A stretch of 64,000 nt of DNA from Hymenobacter sp. BT559 (GCF_017571525.1 NZ_JAGETY010000012.1:113434-177433), one strand, 5' to 3'; shown: positions 15,561 to 25,039, counted from the first letter of the stretch. Numbers and translations: made by a program. Notes: generated from the letters alone by a model not told the origin.

Positions 15561-17099
15561 TTACCCCGCCCAGCCCTCCCGGTCGAGCGAGCGGTACTGA
15601 ATGGCCTCGGCCAAGTGCTGAATCTGAATTTCGTTGTTGCCCGCCAGGTCGGCAATGGTGCGGGCCACTTTCAGGATGCGGTCGTAGGCACGAGCGCTCA
15701 GGCCGAGGCGCTCCATAGCAGTTTTAAGCAGGTTGCGGCCGGCTTGGCTTATCTGGCAAATATCCTTTACCATCTGCGACGGCATCATGGCATTCGAATG
15801 AATATCAGGCTGCTCGGCAAAGCGCTTGCTCTGGATTTCGCGGGCTTTCTCAACGCGTTGCTGAATGTCGTGGCTGGTTTCGGCCTTGCGCGTCTCAGCC
15901 ATTTGGTCGAAGGTGACGGGCGTCACTTCCACGTGCAGGTCGATGCGGTCGAGCAGCGGTCCCGATACCTTGTTCAAATACTTTTGTACCACGCCGGGAC
16001 CGCACACGCACTCCTTGTCGGGGTGGTTGTAATAGCCACAGGGACAAGGATTCATGCTGGCTATGAGCATAAAATTGGCCGGAAAGTCGATGCTCACCTT
16101 GGCCCGCGAAATGGTAACGCGGCGCTCTTCCAAAGGCTGGCGCATCACCTCCAGCACGGTGCGCTTAAACTCGGGTAGCTCATCCAGAAACAGCACGCCG
16201 TGGTGCGAAAGCGATATTTCGCCTGGCTGCGGGTTGCCGCCACCACCCACTAGGGCCACATCGGAAATGGTATGGTGCGGCGCCCGAAACGGCCGCTGGC
16301 TGAGCAGCCCTTGGTTGCTGCCCAGCTTGCCGGCCACCGAATGAATCTTGGTGGTTTCGAGCGCCTCCTGCATGTTCAGGGGCGGCAAAATGGTGGGTAA
16401 GCGCTTGGCCAGCATAGTTTTGCCCGCGCCGGGCGGACCTATCATAATCACGTTGTGGCCGCCGGCCGCGGCTATTTCCAATGCCCGCTTGATGTTTTCC
16501 TGACCCTGCACATCGGCAAAGTCGGCAGCGTATTGGTTGGCAGTGTGCTGGAAGATGTCGCGGGTGTCAATGCGCACGGGCTCAATGGTTTCGCGACCTT
16601 CAAAGAAGTCGATGGCCTGTTGCATCGTCTCCACCGGAATCACGTCGAGGTTGTTGACAATGGCCGCCTCCTGCGCGTTTTCCTTGGGCAGAATAATGCC
16701 CTTAAAGCCTTCCTTGCGGGCCTGAATAGCAATCGGCAGCACGCCCTTGATGGGCCGCACCGCACCATCGAGGGCTAGCTCGCCCATGATGATATAACGC
16801 TCTAGTTCCTCAGTGTTTAGCTGCTGCGAGGCGTGCAAGATGCCCAGGGCAATGGGCAGGTCGTAGGCCGCACCTTCCTTCCGAATGTCGGCCGGGGCCA
16901 TGTTCACGACCACTTTCGTGCGCGGCATGCGGTAGCCCCGCAGCTTCAGCGCCGACTCGATGCGCTGCTGACTTTCCTTAATAGCATTATCGGGCAAGCC
17001 AACCACATAAAAATTTGTACCGGCCGTGACAACTACTTCAATGGTAATAGTATACGCATTAACACCCTGCACGGCGGAGCCGTAGGTCTTGGTTAGCAT
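15561..17099 (-). CDS. comM: YifB/ComM-family magnesium-chelatase-like AAA+ ATPase
   Basis: This 512-residue protein has an N-terminal Lon-protease-like (ChlI) domain (MLTKTYGSAVQGVNAYTITI and VGLPDNAIKES). A Mg-chelatase AAA+ core follows, with Walker A GPPGAGKTMLAKRLP and Walker B GVLFLDELPEF, and a C-terminal domain (LGLSARAYDRILKVARTIADL). In Proteobacteria ComM is a branch-migration helicase used in natural transformation; most members are annotated only as YifB. Length and motif order are standard. It starts at the ATG on the minus strand, and a palindromic repeat lies in its upstream gap. Confidence 0.9.
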   Translation of the reverse strand: MLTKTYGSAVQGVNAYTITIEVVVTAGTNFYVVGLPDNAIKESQQRIESALKLRGYRMPRTKVVVNMAPADIRKEGAAYDLPIALGILHASQQLNTEELERYIIMGELALDGAVRPIKGVLPIAIQARKEGFKGIILPKENAQEAAIVNNLDVIPVETMQQAIDFFEGRETIEPVRIDTRDIFQHTANQYAADFADVQGQENIKRALEIAAAGGHNVIMIGPPGAGKTMLAKRLPTILPPLNMQEALETTKIHSVAGKLGSNQGLLSQRPFRAPHHTISDVALVGGGGNPQPGEISLSHHGVLFLDELPEFKRTVLEVMRQPLEERRVTISRAKVSIDFPANFMLIASMNPCPCGYYNHPDKECVCGPGVVQKYLNKVSGPLLDRIDLHVEVTPVTFDQMAETRKAETSHDIQQRVEKAREIQSKRFAEQPDIHSNAMMPSQMVKDICQISQAGRNLLKTAMERLGLSARAYDRILKVARTIADLAGNNEIQIQHLAEAIQYRSLDREGWAG

Positions 17100-17175
17100 A
17101 GGTTTTAGTATAACGATTTTACTTACAAAGAAACGCTATGCTAAAGCATAAACGATGACGCGCCCCACAAAAAGA

Positions 17176-17272
17176 ACGTCATGCTGAGCCCCGCAAAGCC
17201 TCTCGCTCGCGCCGCTAGGGGTACTAATCCTAACGATGCGCGCAAGAGCCTTCGCGGGGCTCAGCATGACGT
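17176..17272. repeat. Palindromic intergenic repeat, copy 3
   Basis: Arms 17176-17194 and 17254-17272 form a perfect 19-base inverted repeat around a loop of about 59 bases. It lies between gmhA and comM. The outer TCATGCTGAGC/GCTCAGCATGA arms recall the TCATTGCGAGC type of copies 1 and 2, so it may be a related subfamily. Confidence 0.82.
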
Positions 17273-17297
17273 CCCAGCCATGAGAAGAAGCTGGTAG

Positions 17298-17879
17298 CTA
17301 GGCTGCTACCAGCTTCTCAATCAGCAGTATCATAATGTGAATGGCCTTGATGTGCACTTCCTGGATGCGGTCGGCGTAGCCGAAGTGGGGCACCCGGATT
17401 TCGACATCACTGAGGCTAGCAAGCTGGCCACCGTCTTTGCCGGTGAGCGAGATGACTTTCACGCCCAGTTCGCGGGCAGCCTCGGCGGCGCGCAGAATGT
17501 TGGGCGAGTTGCCGCTGGTGCTGATAGCCAGCAGCACGTCGCCGGGCCGGCCTAGCGCTTCTACGAAGCGGCTGAACACGAACTCGAAGCCGAAGTCATT
17601 GGCCACGCAGGTCATGTGCGAGGCTTCGGTGAGAGCGATGGCAGCCAGGGCACGGCGATTTTGGCGGTAGCGGCCGCTCAGCTCCTCGGCAAAATGCTGG
17701 GCATCGCAGAGGCTGCCGCCGTTGCCGCAGGTAAGTACCTTGCCACCGTTTTGGAGGCTAGCGGCTACGAGCTCAGCGGCCTGGGCAATGCGCGTGAGGT
17801 TGGCGTCGTCGGCCAGGAATGTATCGAGGACGGAGCGGGCTTCGGTAAGCTCGGCGCGGATAAGGTCGGGGAGGTGCAA
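17298..17879 (-). CDS. gmhA: Phosphoheptose isomerase (sedoheptulose-7-phosphate isomerase)
   Basis: This 193-residue SIS-domain protein converts sedoheptulose 7-phosphate to D-glycero-D-manno-heptose 7-phosphate, the first step of LPS heptose synthesis. It shows TCGNGGSLCDAQHFAEELSGRY, the SISTSGNSPN-type phosphate loop (AISTSGNSPN) and HIKAIHIMILLIE near the end. The only start covering the conserved N-terminus is TTG at 17879, 14 bases after the preceding gene. hldD at 33791 supplies the last step of the same pathway. Confidence 0.88.
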   Translation of the reverse strand: MHLPDLIRAELTEARSVLDTFLADDANLTRIAQAAELVAASLQNGGKVLTCGNGGSLCDAQHFAEELSGRYRQNRRALAAIALTEASHMTCVANDFGFEFVFSRFVEALGRPGDVLLAISTSGNSPNILRAAEAARELGVKVISLTGKDGGQLASLSDVEIRVPHFGYADRIQEVHIKAIHIMILLIEKLVAA

Positions 17880-17893
17880 GCGAAAAGGCTAGG

Positions 17894-18298
17894 CTAGTAG
17901 GTGGTGGGAGGGGTGGGGGCCGGCGGCGTATCGCGCAGGCGCGCTTCGTCGGCGGTGGGGTAGGTGACGGCGGGCGCTACCGGCACGGCGGCCGGGCGCA
18001 CGGCGGGCTGCTGAGCATCATAGAGCTTGGCTTTCAGCTCATTGATGCGGTTATCCTGCTGTGCTACGCTGCGGCGCAGCAGGGTGCTGTCCAGGTTCTC
18101 GGTGATGAGGTGCAGCCCTAAAATGACCACACCTACCCAGCAGAGCATCATAAAAAAGTCGCGCTCCTGGTACGGGCCGGGGGCGCCACTGCCGATGCCC
18201 GCAATGGAAGAGCGCACCGCCGGAAACAGCAGAAATAATAGCGCGATGAGCAGATACACCATCACGGCGACGGTTACGATACGTTTGAGAGCGAGCAT
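17894..18298 (-). CDS. Small membrane protein of unknown function
   Basis: This 134-residue protein has two predicted membrane helices (MVYLLIALLFLLFPAV and FFMMLCWVGVVILGLHLI). A short coiled-coil stretch follows (SVAQQDNRINELKAKLYDAQ), then a Pro/Ala-rich C-terminal tail ending in TPPAPTPPTTY. I do not recognise a named family. It sits 14 bases upstream of gmhA and downstream of the ABC exporter on the same strand, so it may belong to an envelope operon. The coiled coil plus disordered tail suggests a membrane-anchored partner protein. Confidence 0.7.
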   Translation of the reverse strand: MLALKRIVTVAVMVYLLIALLFLLFPAVRSSIAGIGSGAPGPYQERDFFMMLCWVGVVILGLHLITENLDSTLLRRSVAQQDNRINELKAKLYDAQQPAVRPAAVPVAPAVTYPTADEARLRDTPPAPTPPTTY

Positions 18299-18370
18299 GA
18301 TGTGAAGAGTAGGGTGGAGGTTGAGCGCGAAAGATAATCCAGGCCACGTGGCCCGGTAGTTAGCTTACGT

Positions 18371-20215
18371 TCAGACCAACGCCGCGTTGGTTTGCAGCTG
18401 GCTCAGGCGCTGATACAGGCCTCCTTCGCGCCCTAGCAGCTCGTCGTGGGTGCCGCGCTCCACAATGCGGCCGTGCTGGAGCACGATAATCTCGTCGGCA
18501 TGGCGCACCGTGCTCAGGCGGTGGGCAATAACGAGCGAGGTGCGGGACGCCATAAGGCGCGTAAGCGCCTCCTGCACCAGCTTTTCGCTCTCGGTATCGA
18601 GGGCCGAAGTGGCTTCGTCGAGGATGAGAATGGGCGGGTTGCGCAAAATGGCCCTCGCGATGCTCAGGCGCTGGCGCTGCCCGCCGCTCAGCCGCGAGCC
18701 CCGGTCGCCGATGGTCGTCTGGTAGCCCTCGGGGCTAGCCATGATGAAGTCGTGCGCATTAGCCGTTTTGGCGGCTTCGATTACTTCCTGCTCCGTAGCT
18801 TCGGTGTTGAATTTAATGTTGTTATAAATCGTGTCGTTAAAGAGGATGCTCTCCTGCGTTACGATGCCCATCTGGGCGCGTACCGAGTGCAAGGTGCAGG
18901 CACGCACGTCGTGGCCGTCGATGAGTACCTGGCCCGCGCTAGGGTCGTAAAAGCGCGGCAGCAGGTCGGCAATGGTGCTTTTGCCGCCACCGCTCGGCCC
19001 CACTAGGGCCACAGTCTGGCCTTTCTTCACGGTAAGGTTGAGGTCGAAGAGCACCGGCACATCGCCGTAGTGAAAGCTAACGTTGCGCAGCTCGACCTGC
19101 TCGTGAAAGTCCGGCAGCTCGATGGCATCGGGCCGGTCCTGGATGGTGGGAGGCGTGTCAATAACGGCCAGCACCCGCGCGCCCGCCACCAAGCCCCGCT
19201 GAATGTTGCTAAACGCCCCCGACAAATTCTTGGCTGGGGTCAGAATCTGCGAAAACAGGATGATGTAGCCGATAAAATCAGACGCCGATAGCTCGGCCTG
19301 GCCACTGAGCACCAGCGAGCCGCCGTAGTAGAGCAGTCCGGCCACCACGCTCACCCCCGCAAATTCCGAGAAGGGCGAGGCCAGGTCGCGGGTGTTGTCA
19401 ATCTTCTGCGTGGTGCGGGCGTATAAGTCGTTTTGGGCCTGAAACTTAGCGTACACGTAGGCGCGGGCATTAAAGGCTTTCACTACGCGCATACCCCCCA
19501 GCACCTCATCAAATACGGACAGCATGGCTCCCAGCGTTTGCTGGCTCGTGACGGCGTGCCGCCGCAGCCGCTTGGAAACGCTGGCAATGATGCCGCCCGA
19601 AATAGGCAGCAGCACCAGGCTGAACAGCGTGAGCTTGGGCGATATCTTGAGCAGCAGCGCGAAGATGAGCAGGATGTTGAGCGGTTCCTTAAATACCGCC
19701 GTCAGCGTGTTCACCACCGAAATCTCTATTTCCTGCACGTCGTTGGTGAGGCGCGAGATAAGGTCACCCTTACGCTCGTTGGTAAAGTACCCCAACTCTA
19801 ATTCCGTGATGCGCCCAAAGAGGGTACCCCGTACGTTGCGCACCACCCGCGCACGCACGCCCGCCAGCAGCTTGCCCCCTAGGTAGCGAAATAGGTTGCT
19901 GAGAAAAACGGAGCATACAACTAGGACGCACACAAACGACAGCGTGCCCAGCTTGCCGTGCTGCACCAGCATCTGCTGAAAGTAAAAGTCGAACACCTGC
20001 TTCACGTAGTCTAGCGACAAGGTGAAATGCGGCAGAGCGGCCGGAGCGGCGGCCGTATGCTCCTGCGTAGTGCTGAACAGCACATTGAGCAGCGGAATAA
20101 TCAGCGTGAAGTTGGCAATGCCAAACACAATGCCTAGCGTCGCATACAGCGCATACAGCGGCACGAAGTCGGCATATGGCCGCGAAAAGCTCAGCAGGCG
20201 GAGGTAGATTTTCAT
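18371..20215 (-). CDS. ABC exporter, MsbA-like half-transporter
   Basis: This is a 614-residue fused permease-ATPase. The N-terminal 340 residues hold six membrane helices and an exporter-type coupling helix (RGTLFGRITELELGYF). The ATPase domain has Walker A GPSGGGKST, the LSGGQRQRLSIARA signature, Walker B ILILDEATSALD and the switch His in VIAHRLSTVRH. The architecture and length match lipid/LPS flippases and multidrug exporters of the MsbA group. The nearby gmhA and outer-membrane genes make lipid A-core export reasonable, but sequence alone cannot settle the substrate. Confidence 0.88.
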   Translation of the reverse strand: MKIYLRLLSFSRPYADFVPLYALYATLGIVFGIANFTLIIPLLNVLFSTTQEHTAAAPAALPHFTLSLDYVKQVFDFYFQQMLVQHGKLGTLSFVCVLVVCSVFLSNLFRYLGGKLLAGVRARVVRNVRGTLFGRITELELGYFTNERKGDLISRLTNDVQEIEISVVNTLTAVFKEPLNILLIFALLLKISPKLTLFSLVLLPISGGIIASVSKRLRRHAVTSQQTLGAMLSVFDEVLGGMRVVKAFNARAYVYAKFQAQNDLYARTTQKIDNTRDLASPFSEFAGVSVVAGLLYYGGSLVLSGQAELSASDFIGYIILFSQILTPAKNLSGAFSNIQRGLVAGARVLAVIDTPPTIQDRPDAIELPDFHEQVELRNVSFHYGDVPVLFDLNLTVKKGQTVALVGPSGGGKSTIADLLPRFYDPSAGQVLIDGHDVRACTLHSVRAQMGIVTQESILFNDTIYNNIKFNTEATEQEVIEAAKTANAHDFIMASPEGYQTTIGDRGSRLSGGQRQRLSIARAILRNPPILILDEATSALDTESEKLVQEALTRLMASRTSLVIAHRLSTVRHADEIIVLQHGRIVERGTHDELLGREGGLYQRLSQLQTNAALV

Positions 20216-20234
20216 AACTAGAAGAGGCTACCGA

Positions 20235-20585
20235 CTAAGAACGCCGGAAGGTAGCCGTTACTTCAATCGGGCCCACGATGTGCGTATTAAACTCGGCTAG
20301 CTGCTCGGCGGGCACCCATAGCTCGTTGTGCTGCGCATCGCCCACATTCTGCACCGCAAACTGGGCCAGGTAGTCGCTATCGACGGCAAATCGCACCACG
20401 TGGCCCACGCCGTAATACGGCACATTCCAATCGCGACTGATTTGCACGGCGTATTCCTCATTCAGCACTGGGTAGAAAATAGGCTGCTCGGGCAAACGCG
20501 GCGGAAAGGCGCGCCAATCGCTGGCCGCAATCAAATCCAGCTCTTGCTGATTGACGGGACGATATAAAAAGGTAGTTGCAGACAT
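20235..20585 (-). CDS. ADP-ribosylation/crystallin J1-type small protein
   Basis: This 116-residue soluble protein has ASDWRAFPPRLPEQPIFYPV, NEEYAVQISRDWN and ELWVPAEQLAEFNTHIVG. I associate this pattern with proteins annotated as ADP-ribosylation/crystallin J1, although it lacks the catalytic core of ADP-ribosylglycohydrolases. Its function is unknown. It ends 19 bases upstream of the ABC exporter start and begins 3 bases after the 20589 gene ends, so all three form one minus-strand operon. Confidence 0.7.
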   Translation of the reverse strand: MSATTFLYRPVNQQELDLIAASDWRAFPPRLPEQPIFYPVLNEEYAVQISRDWNVPYYGVGHVVRFAVDSDYLAQFAVQNVGDAQHNELWVPAEQLAEFNTHIVGPIEVTATFRRS

Positions 20586-20588
20586 GGC

Positions 20589-22565
20589 CTAAAACTCGTG
20601 CAAGCGCTGGGCGATGTTCCAGCGCAAGGCTAGCGAGGCATATACTTCCGTGCCCGCTACGGCGCCATAGTAGGTAGGCTGGTCGAGCGATGAATGCCGG
20701 GCAATGAGGGTGGCATCCACAAACAGGTTCAGCTTGGGCTGATAGGTAGCCGTGAAGTCGAAGTGCAGCAGGCGGTTTTTGTCGCCCTGGCCCGTGCGCA
20801 CACCATATTCCATGGGCCGGGTGTTATAAGATAACAGTGGGTTGCTGCCATAATTGGTGAGCACCGACGCCCCACCGGGGGCCTGCGCATCGAGGCCCTG
20901 CACTGTGTAGAACGCCTTCGCCACGAGGCCGAGGCGGGGCAGCGGCTGATAGCTAAGCACCCCAAGCACCTCCGTCAGGTTGGCGCCCATAGGGTGGGCT
21001 AGCGGCTGCTGGTAGTGCTGGTAGTTGGTGTAGGGGGTTTCGTGCTGATAGGTATATGGGCGGATGTAGTTGACTTCCAGCTGTAAGTCGAGGTTGGGCA
21101 CGCCGGCCACGTCGAGCAGCTTGCCCCCTAGCTGAAAGGCCTGCTTGTTGGCCCACCAGCCATTGCCGGCCAAGATTTCCTTCAGCTTAAACTCGTCGAG
21201 CACCAGCTGGCCATAGAGTTGGGCGCGGTGCTTGATGTTCCACTTAAAGTCGAGGCCTAGCAGCGCGTTGTCGGTCGAGCCCAGGTTCTGCTCGATGGCG
21301 CGGTAGAAAATAATTGGGTTCAGGTATTGCAGCTCCAGACCGCGCCCGGGCCCGCCCGATACCTCCGACTCGAACACGCCAATGTTGAAGTTATTGGTCA
21401 CATCCAGGCTCAGGTGGTGCAGCGCCAGGTATTTCTTCGGAAAAAGTGAGTCGAGGCCCGAAATGCTGCGCCGGGCGTTTAGCTCGGCAAAGATGTTCTG
21501 GTAGTTGAAGCGCCAAATCCGCGTATTCAGCTTCAGAAAAAAGTACGGGGCGCTATAATCGCTGAGAATAAGCGAGCGGTAGCCGTTGCCGATAAAATTA
21601 CGGTCGTGGGCAAACTGCACATTGATGTGCTTGGTAGCCGCGTAGGTAATGCCGCCCCGCGCCGTGAAGAAGTCATACTGGTCAGGCTTGTCCTTAAACA
21701 GCTTGGTATAGCCCTCGTGGGGTGCCACCAGCGAGCCGGGGTAGCTGTCGCGCACAGTGCGCTGATACACCCAGCCCGGCACCGCCTCCTGGTTGTCGGT
21801 GAGGAAACCGTAGAAGCCCAGCCGCTGGTCTATCAGTCCTTCAAAGCTCACGCCGCGCGTATTCACATAGCGCAAACCAGAGCGACTGTTGTCGCCGCCA
21901 TCCTTACCGGCTTGCAGCAGCAGCACGGGGTTTAGCCGGAAGGCAAAGTCCTTGTTCTGAACGTGGTATAAGTCCGTCTGGTCGCGGTAAAAATGCGTGA
22001 GTATCGGCTGCGGGCTCTGGTTGAGGCTATCGCCGGTGGGCGAGAACATCCAGTTGTCTTTAGCTAAGTACGCGGCGTTAAACTGGTCGGCGGCCGACAG
22101 CCCGCTGGGGCTAGCCAGCAGGCGCTCGCCCAGGTGCGCCGCCGCCGAGCGCGTGTAGGGCCGCACGCTGGTATGCGGGTCTTGCAGCGAGTCGGGCCCG
22201 TATTTAATGGCGTAGCGGTCAAGCAGCCGGTACGTATTCGGGTCGAGCGGCACGTAGAGCGGCCCCTGGTAGGGCGAATGCTTAGCGCGGCTGGGGCTAG
22301 CCAGCACGGCGGGCGCTGCCGCCGGGCGGGGCGCCTGCTCGCGCACTACGGGCACTGGCGCGGGGGCCGGCTCGCGCAGCGGCTGGTCGGCTTTAAGTGG
22401 TTTGGTGTCTTTCACCGGCTTTTCGCTTTCCGGGTTTGCCGGCAGCGGCTGATTGAAAATGTACCAGTTGGCCGAATTGGGCTGAGGTGGAGCAGCGGGC
22501 GGCGTAGTCTGGGCCGCTAACGGGCCAGCCAGGGCAAAAAGCAGTGAAGACAGGTAGTATTTCAT
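20589..22565 (-). CDS. Large outer-membrane protein, RemB/Wzi-like
   Basis: This is a 658-residue secreted protein. The signal peptide (MKYYLSSLLFALAGPLAAQ) is followed by a Pro/Ala-rich linker to about residue 95. A long region of alternating aromatic strands then follows, ending in SLALRWNIAQRLHEF. The segment FIGNGYRSLILSDYSAPYFF recalls Bacteroidota Wzi-like capsule and RemB gliding-motility barrels. I cannot confirm either by eye. A TTG codon sits directly before the ATG; I use the ATG. It begins an operon with the crystallin J1-like gene and the ABC exporter. Confidence 0.6.
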   Translation of the reverse strand: MKYYLSSLLFALAGPLAAQTTPPAAPPQPNSANWYIFNQPLPANPESEKPVKDTKPLKADQPLREPAPAPVPVVREQAPRPAAAPAVLASPSRAKHSPYQGPLYVPLDPNTYRLLDRYAIKYGPDSLQDPHTSVRPYTRSAAAHLGERLLASPSGLSAADQFNAAYLAKDNWMFSPTGDSLNQSPQPILTHFYRDQTDLYHVQNKDFAFRLNPVLLLQAGKDGGDNSRSGLRYVNTRGVSFEGLIDQRLGFYGFLTDNQEAVPGWVYQRTVRDSYPGSLVAPHEGYTKLFKDKPDQYDFFTARGGITYAATKHINVQFAHDRNFIGNGYRSLILSDYSAPYFFLKLNTRIWRFNYQNIFAELNARRSISGLDSLFPKKYLALHHLSLDVTNNFNIGVFESEVSGGPGRGLELQYLNPIIFYRAIEQNLGSTDNALLGLDFKWNIKHRAQLYGQLVLDEFKLKEILAGNGWWANKQAFQLGGKLLDVAGVPNLDLQLEVNYIRPYTYQHETPYTNYQHYQQPLAHPMGANLTEVLGVLSYQPLPRLGLVAKAFYTVQGLDAQAPGGASVLTNYGSNPLLSYNTRPMEYGVRTGQGDKNRLLHFDFTATYQPKLNLFVDATLIARHSSLDQPTYYGAVAGTEVYASLALRWNIAQRLHEF

Positions 22566-22674
22566 CAATCAAAAAACTACCCTGAGTGGGGCAGGCCTGG
22601 CAAATTTACGTCGGCCGACGCGGCCCCGCCTTTCGGCCCCGACCTTTGGCCTCAGCCCCCTAGTTTAAGCTGCC

Positions 22675-23631
22675 TTGTCTGCCGTGCTGCGCCTGCTTCG
22701 TTTTCATGACCTCGACCCGGCCCGCTGGGACGCCTGCGTGGCAGCTAGCCCCGGTGCGCCACCCTACGTGCAGGCCTGGTGGCTGGCCGCCACCGCTGGC
22801 CGCTGGAATGCCGTAGTCGAGCTGGGCCCGGCCGGCGAGTACCGTTCGCTGCTGCCGCTGCCTACCAAGTGGCGGCCCTGGGGCCGGGTGGCCTACCAGC
22901 CGCTCTTCACCCAGCAGCTGGGCTTGGTGCTGACCGCCGCAAGCCAGCAGCGCGAGCTGACCGCGTACCTGGAATTGGCCAAACGCTATTGCACCCGGCT
23001 TTACCAACAGCTGCCGCCTAGCCAATGGCAGTTGCCTAAGTTGCCGCGCGGCTACACAGCCACCGAGCGCTGCACCTATCAAGTGAGTCTGGCGCCGGCT
23101 TATGCCGACTTGCTGGCGGGCTACACGGCCGAGTATCGCCGCCGCCTGCGCCAAAACCTGCGCTTGGCCCAGCCGCTAACGGTAACGGCGGGCCACGACC
23201 TGGACGCGCTAATCCGGGTTTTCTTATCGTATCGCGGCCCCACTCACACTGGCTTGCAACCCCGCCACTACGAGCCCCTGCGGCGCGTGTATGCCGCCGC
23301 CCGGGCCCGGGGGCAAGCCGAGCTGCGCGAAGTGCGGACGCCGGCTACGGGCGAGCTGCTGGCCGGCGCCCTGTTCATCCACCACGCCGGGGGCGTGATT
23401 TACCTGTTTGCGGCCGTGACGTCGGCTGGGCGCGCCGCCAAGGCACCCATGCTGCTGCTCGACGATGCCCTGGCCCGCCACGCCGGGCAGCCGGGCCAGG
23501 TATTCGACTTTGAGGGGGGCAGTGTGCCGGGCATTGGGCGTTTCTTCGCCAATTTCGGGGCGCGGTCCGTACGCTACCCGGCCCTCTCTTTTACTTCTAC
23601 TTCCTGGCTTTCAACATGGATGCGCCCCTGA
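22675..23631 (+). CDS. GNAT/FemAB-like acyltransferase
   Basis: This 318-residue protein has the two-lobed FemAB/GNAT pattern. An N-terminal lobe with PYVQAWWLAATAGRW and YQPLFTQQLGLVL leads into a C-terminal lobe. The C-terminal lobe has AEYRRRLRQNLRLA, then ELLAGALFIHHAGGVIYLFAA and FDFEGGSVPGIGRFFANFGA. The last motif is typical of FemAB-like proteins that transfer aminoacyl or acyl groups in envelope biosynthesis. The substrate is unknown. The start is uncertain: TTG at 22675 or GTG at 22684. It overlaps the upp start by 16 bases, indicating translational coupling. Confidence 0.7.
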   Translation: MSAVLRLLRFHDLDPARWDACVAASPGAPPYVQAWWLAATAGRWNAVVELGPAGEYRSLLPLPTKWRPWGRVAYQPLFTQQLGLVLTAASQQRELTAYLELAKRYCTRLYQQLPPSQWQLPKLPRGYTATERCTYQVSLAPAYADLLAGYTAEYRRRLRQNLRLAQPLTVTAGHDLDALIRVFLSYRGPTHTGLQPRHYEPLRRVYAAARARGQAELREVRTPATGELLAGALFIHHAGGVIYLFAAVTSAGRAAKAPMLLLDDALARHAGQPGQVFDFEGGSVPGIGRFFANFGARSVRYPALSFTSTSWLSTWMRP

Positions 23632-24320
23632 CCTCTCCCGAATCGCTAGCTCCGGCCGCCCCAGCTTTGCCCACCGACCGCCTGCGCGTGGTGTGTGCCG
23701 AGCCCAGCATTGCCAATCATTTTTTGGCCGAGCTGCGCGATGTCGACGTTCAGAAAGACAGCCTACGCTTCCGGCGCAACCTCCAGCGCCTGGGCGAAAT
23801 CATTGCCACCCGCATCAGCGTCCAGCTTAGTTATACGCCACAGTCGGTGCGCACGCCGCTAGGGGAGGCCCCCAGCCAGCTGCTGCGCGATTTTCCGGTG
23901 CTGGCCACTGTGTTGCGGGCGGGCCTGCCATTTCATCAGGGCTTCCTCAATTACTTCGACCAAAGCCCGAGTGCTTTCGCGGCAGCTTACCGCATCGAGG
24001 GCACGGCCCAGGTGCAGGTGCAGCTCGACTACCTCACTGCCCCGCGCCTCGACGAGCGGGTGCTCATCCTGGCCGACCCCATGCTTGCCACCGGCAAAAG
24101 CCTCGTGCAAACCTACCGCGCCATGCTGCGCTTCGGCACCCCGCGCCAGGTGCACATCGCGGCCGTTATTGCCTCGCCCGAAGGGGTGGCCTACGTGATG
24201 CGCGAAATCCCGGAAGCCACGCTCTGGGTGGCCGCCGTTGATGAGAAGCTTAATGAACAGGCCTACATACTGCCCGGGCTAGGCGATGCTGGCGATTTGG
24301 CTTTTGGTAGTAAAATTTAG
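23616..24320 (+). CDS. upp: Uracil phosphoribosyltransferase
   Basis: This 234-residue enzyme forms UMP from uracil and PRPP. Key segments are LRAGLPFHQGFLNYF, the PRPP-binding VLILADPMLATGKSLV and the C-terminal YILPGLGDAGDLAFG that binds uracil. An extra 20 or so Pro/Ala-rich residues precede the conserved part. With the preTA/hydA operon in the same window, the cell can both salvage and degrade uracil, so the two routes compete for one substrate. It overlaps the preceding FemAB-like gene by 16 bases. Confidence 0.92.
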   Translation: MDAPLTSPESLAPAAPALPTDRLRVVCAEPSIANHFLAELRDVDVQKDSLRFRRNLQRLGEIIATRISVQLSYTPQSVRTPLGEAPSQLLRDFPVLATVLRAGLPFHQGFLNYFDQSPSAFAAAYRIEGTAQVQVQLDYLTAPRLDERVLILADPMLATGKSLVQTYRAMLRFGTPRQVHIAAVIASPEGVAYVMREIPEATLWVAAVDEKLNEQAYILPGLGDAGDLAFGSKI

Positions 24321-24595
24321 GATTGTAGCTAGTGGCTTCGCGTTGGCTGCCGTATCTTCATCAGATACAAGCCTTTTGAACGGTGACAAACGAAATTTTT
24401 ATCACTACTACTGGCTTCTTTCGTATCAGGGCAAATGCTGGCACGAAAACAGCTATTCACCACTAGCACTTAAATTTCAAGGCCTAGCGCATAGATTGAT
24501 ACAGGAAATTGTCTATTTTTGCTGTCCTACCTGTTTTAAAGTGTTGGTTGGGCTGCTAGTTTATTGTTATTCCTGTATTAGTGTTACACTTTGCC
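24321..24595 (+). other. AT-rich intergenic gap with candidate promoter
   Basis: I see no gene in this 275-base gap. It holds a small inverted repeat (GTATCT and AGATAC near 24351-24367). A TATTTTTG element at 24514-24521, with TTG at 24496-24498 (15-base spacer, shorter than usual), could drive the 24596 gene. Confidence 0.4.
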
Positions 24596-25027
24596 ATGAA
24601 GCTTGCCTCCGTTTTCCTACTTAGCACCGTAAAATTTTTAGGCGGTCCGCTAGCGGGCAGTAGCATGGGGCTGGGGTTTTGGCCCACGCTCGCCCTCACC
24701 GTGGCGGGTATGATGACGAGTGTCTTTATCATTTCCGGGGTGGGCCGGGCTTGGGTGCGCCACCGCCAGCAGCAGCGCCGCCTGCGCCGGGCGCCGGTGT
24801 TTTCCAAGCGTTCGCGCAATATCATCAAGGTATTTAAGCGCTTCGGCATGGGAGGCATCGCGTTTCTGACGCCTATTCTGCTCTCGCCCATCGGGGGCAC
24901 CGTCATTGCCACGCTGCTAGGGGTGCCGCGCCAGCGTATCCTGCTGCACATGCTTTGGAGCGCCGTGCTGTGGGGAGGTGTCCTCACCCTGGCAAGCACC
25001 CGCATTGGGCACTTGCTGCACCACTAG
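24596..25027 (+). CDS. Small integral membrane protein of unknown function
   Basis: This is a 143-residue protein from the ATG at 24596; an upstream GTG at 24581 is possible. It has an N-terminal hydrophobic stretch, a helix LALTVAGMMTSVFIISGVG, and a strongly basic cytoplasmic segment (RHRQQQRRLRRAPVFSKRSR). Two further helices lie around FGMGGIAFLTPILLSPIGG and LWSAVLWGGVLTLAS. The Gly/Pro pattern in the third helix faintly recalls small DedA/SNARE-like membrane proteins, but I do not assign it. It is convergent with the helicase gene across a shared terminator. Confidence 0.65.
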   Translation: MKLASVFLLSTVKFLGGPLAGSSMGLGFWPTLALTVAGMMTSVFIISGVGRAWVRHRQQQRRLRRAPVFSKRSRNIIKVFKRFGMGGIAFLTPILLSPIGGTVIATLLGVPRQRILLHMLWSAVLWGGVLTLASTRIGHLLHH

Positions 25028-25039
25028 AAGCGTAAAAGA

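Noticed and set aside
15420..16178. Plus-strand open frame across pyrD and yifB ends
   Set aside because: It spans two genuine minus-strand genes and its translation has no family features.
24286..24624. Plus-strand open frame of 112 codons after upp
   Set aside because: It begins inside upp, runs through an AT-rich intergenic gap with a candidate promoter, and its residues look random.
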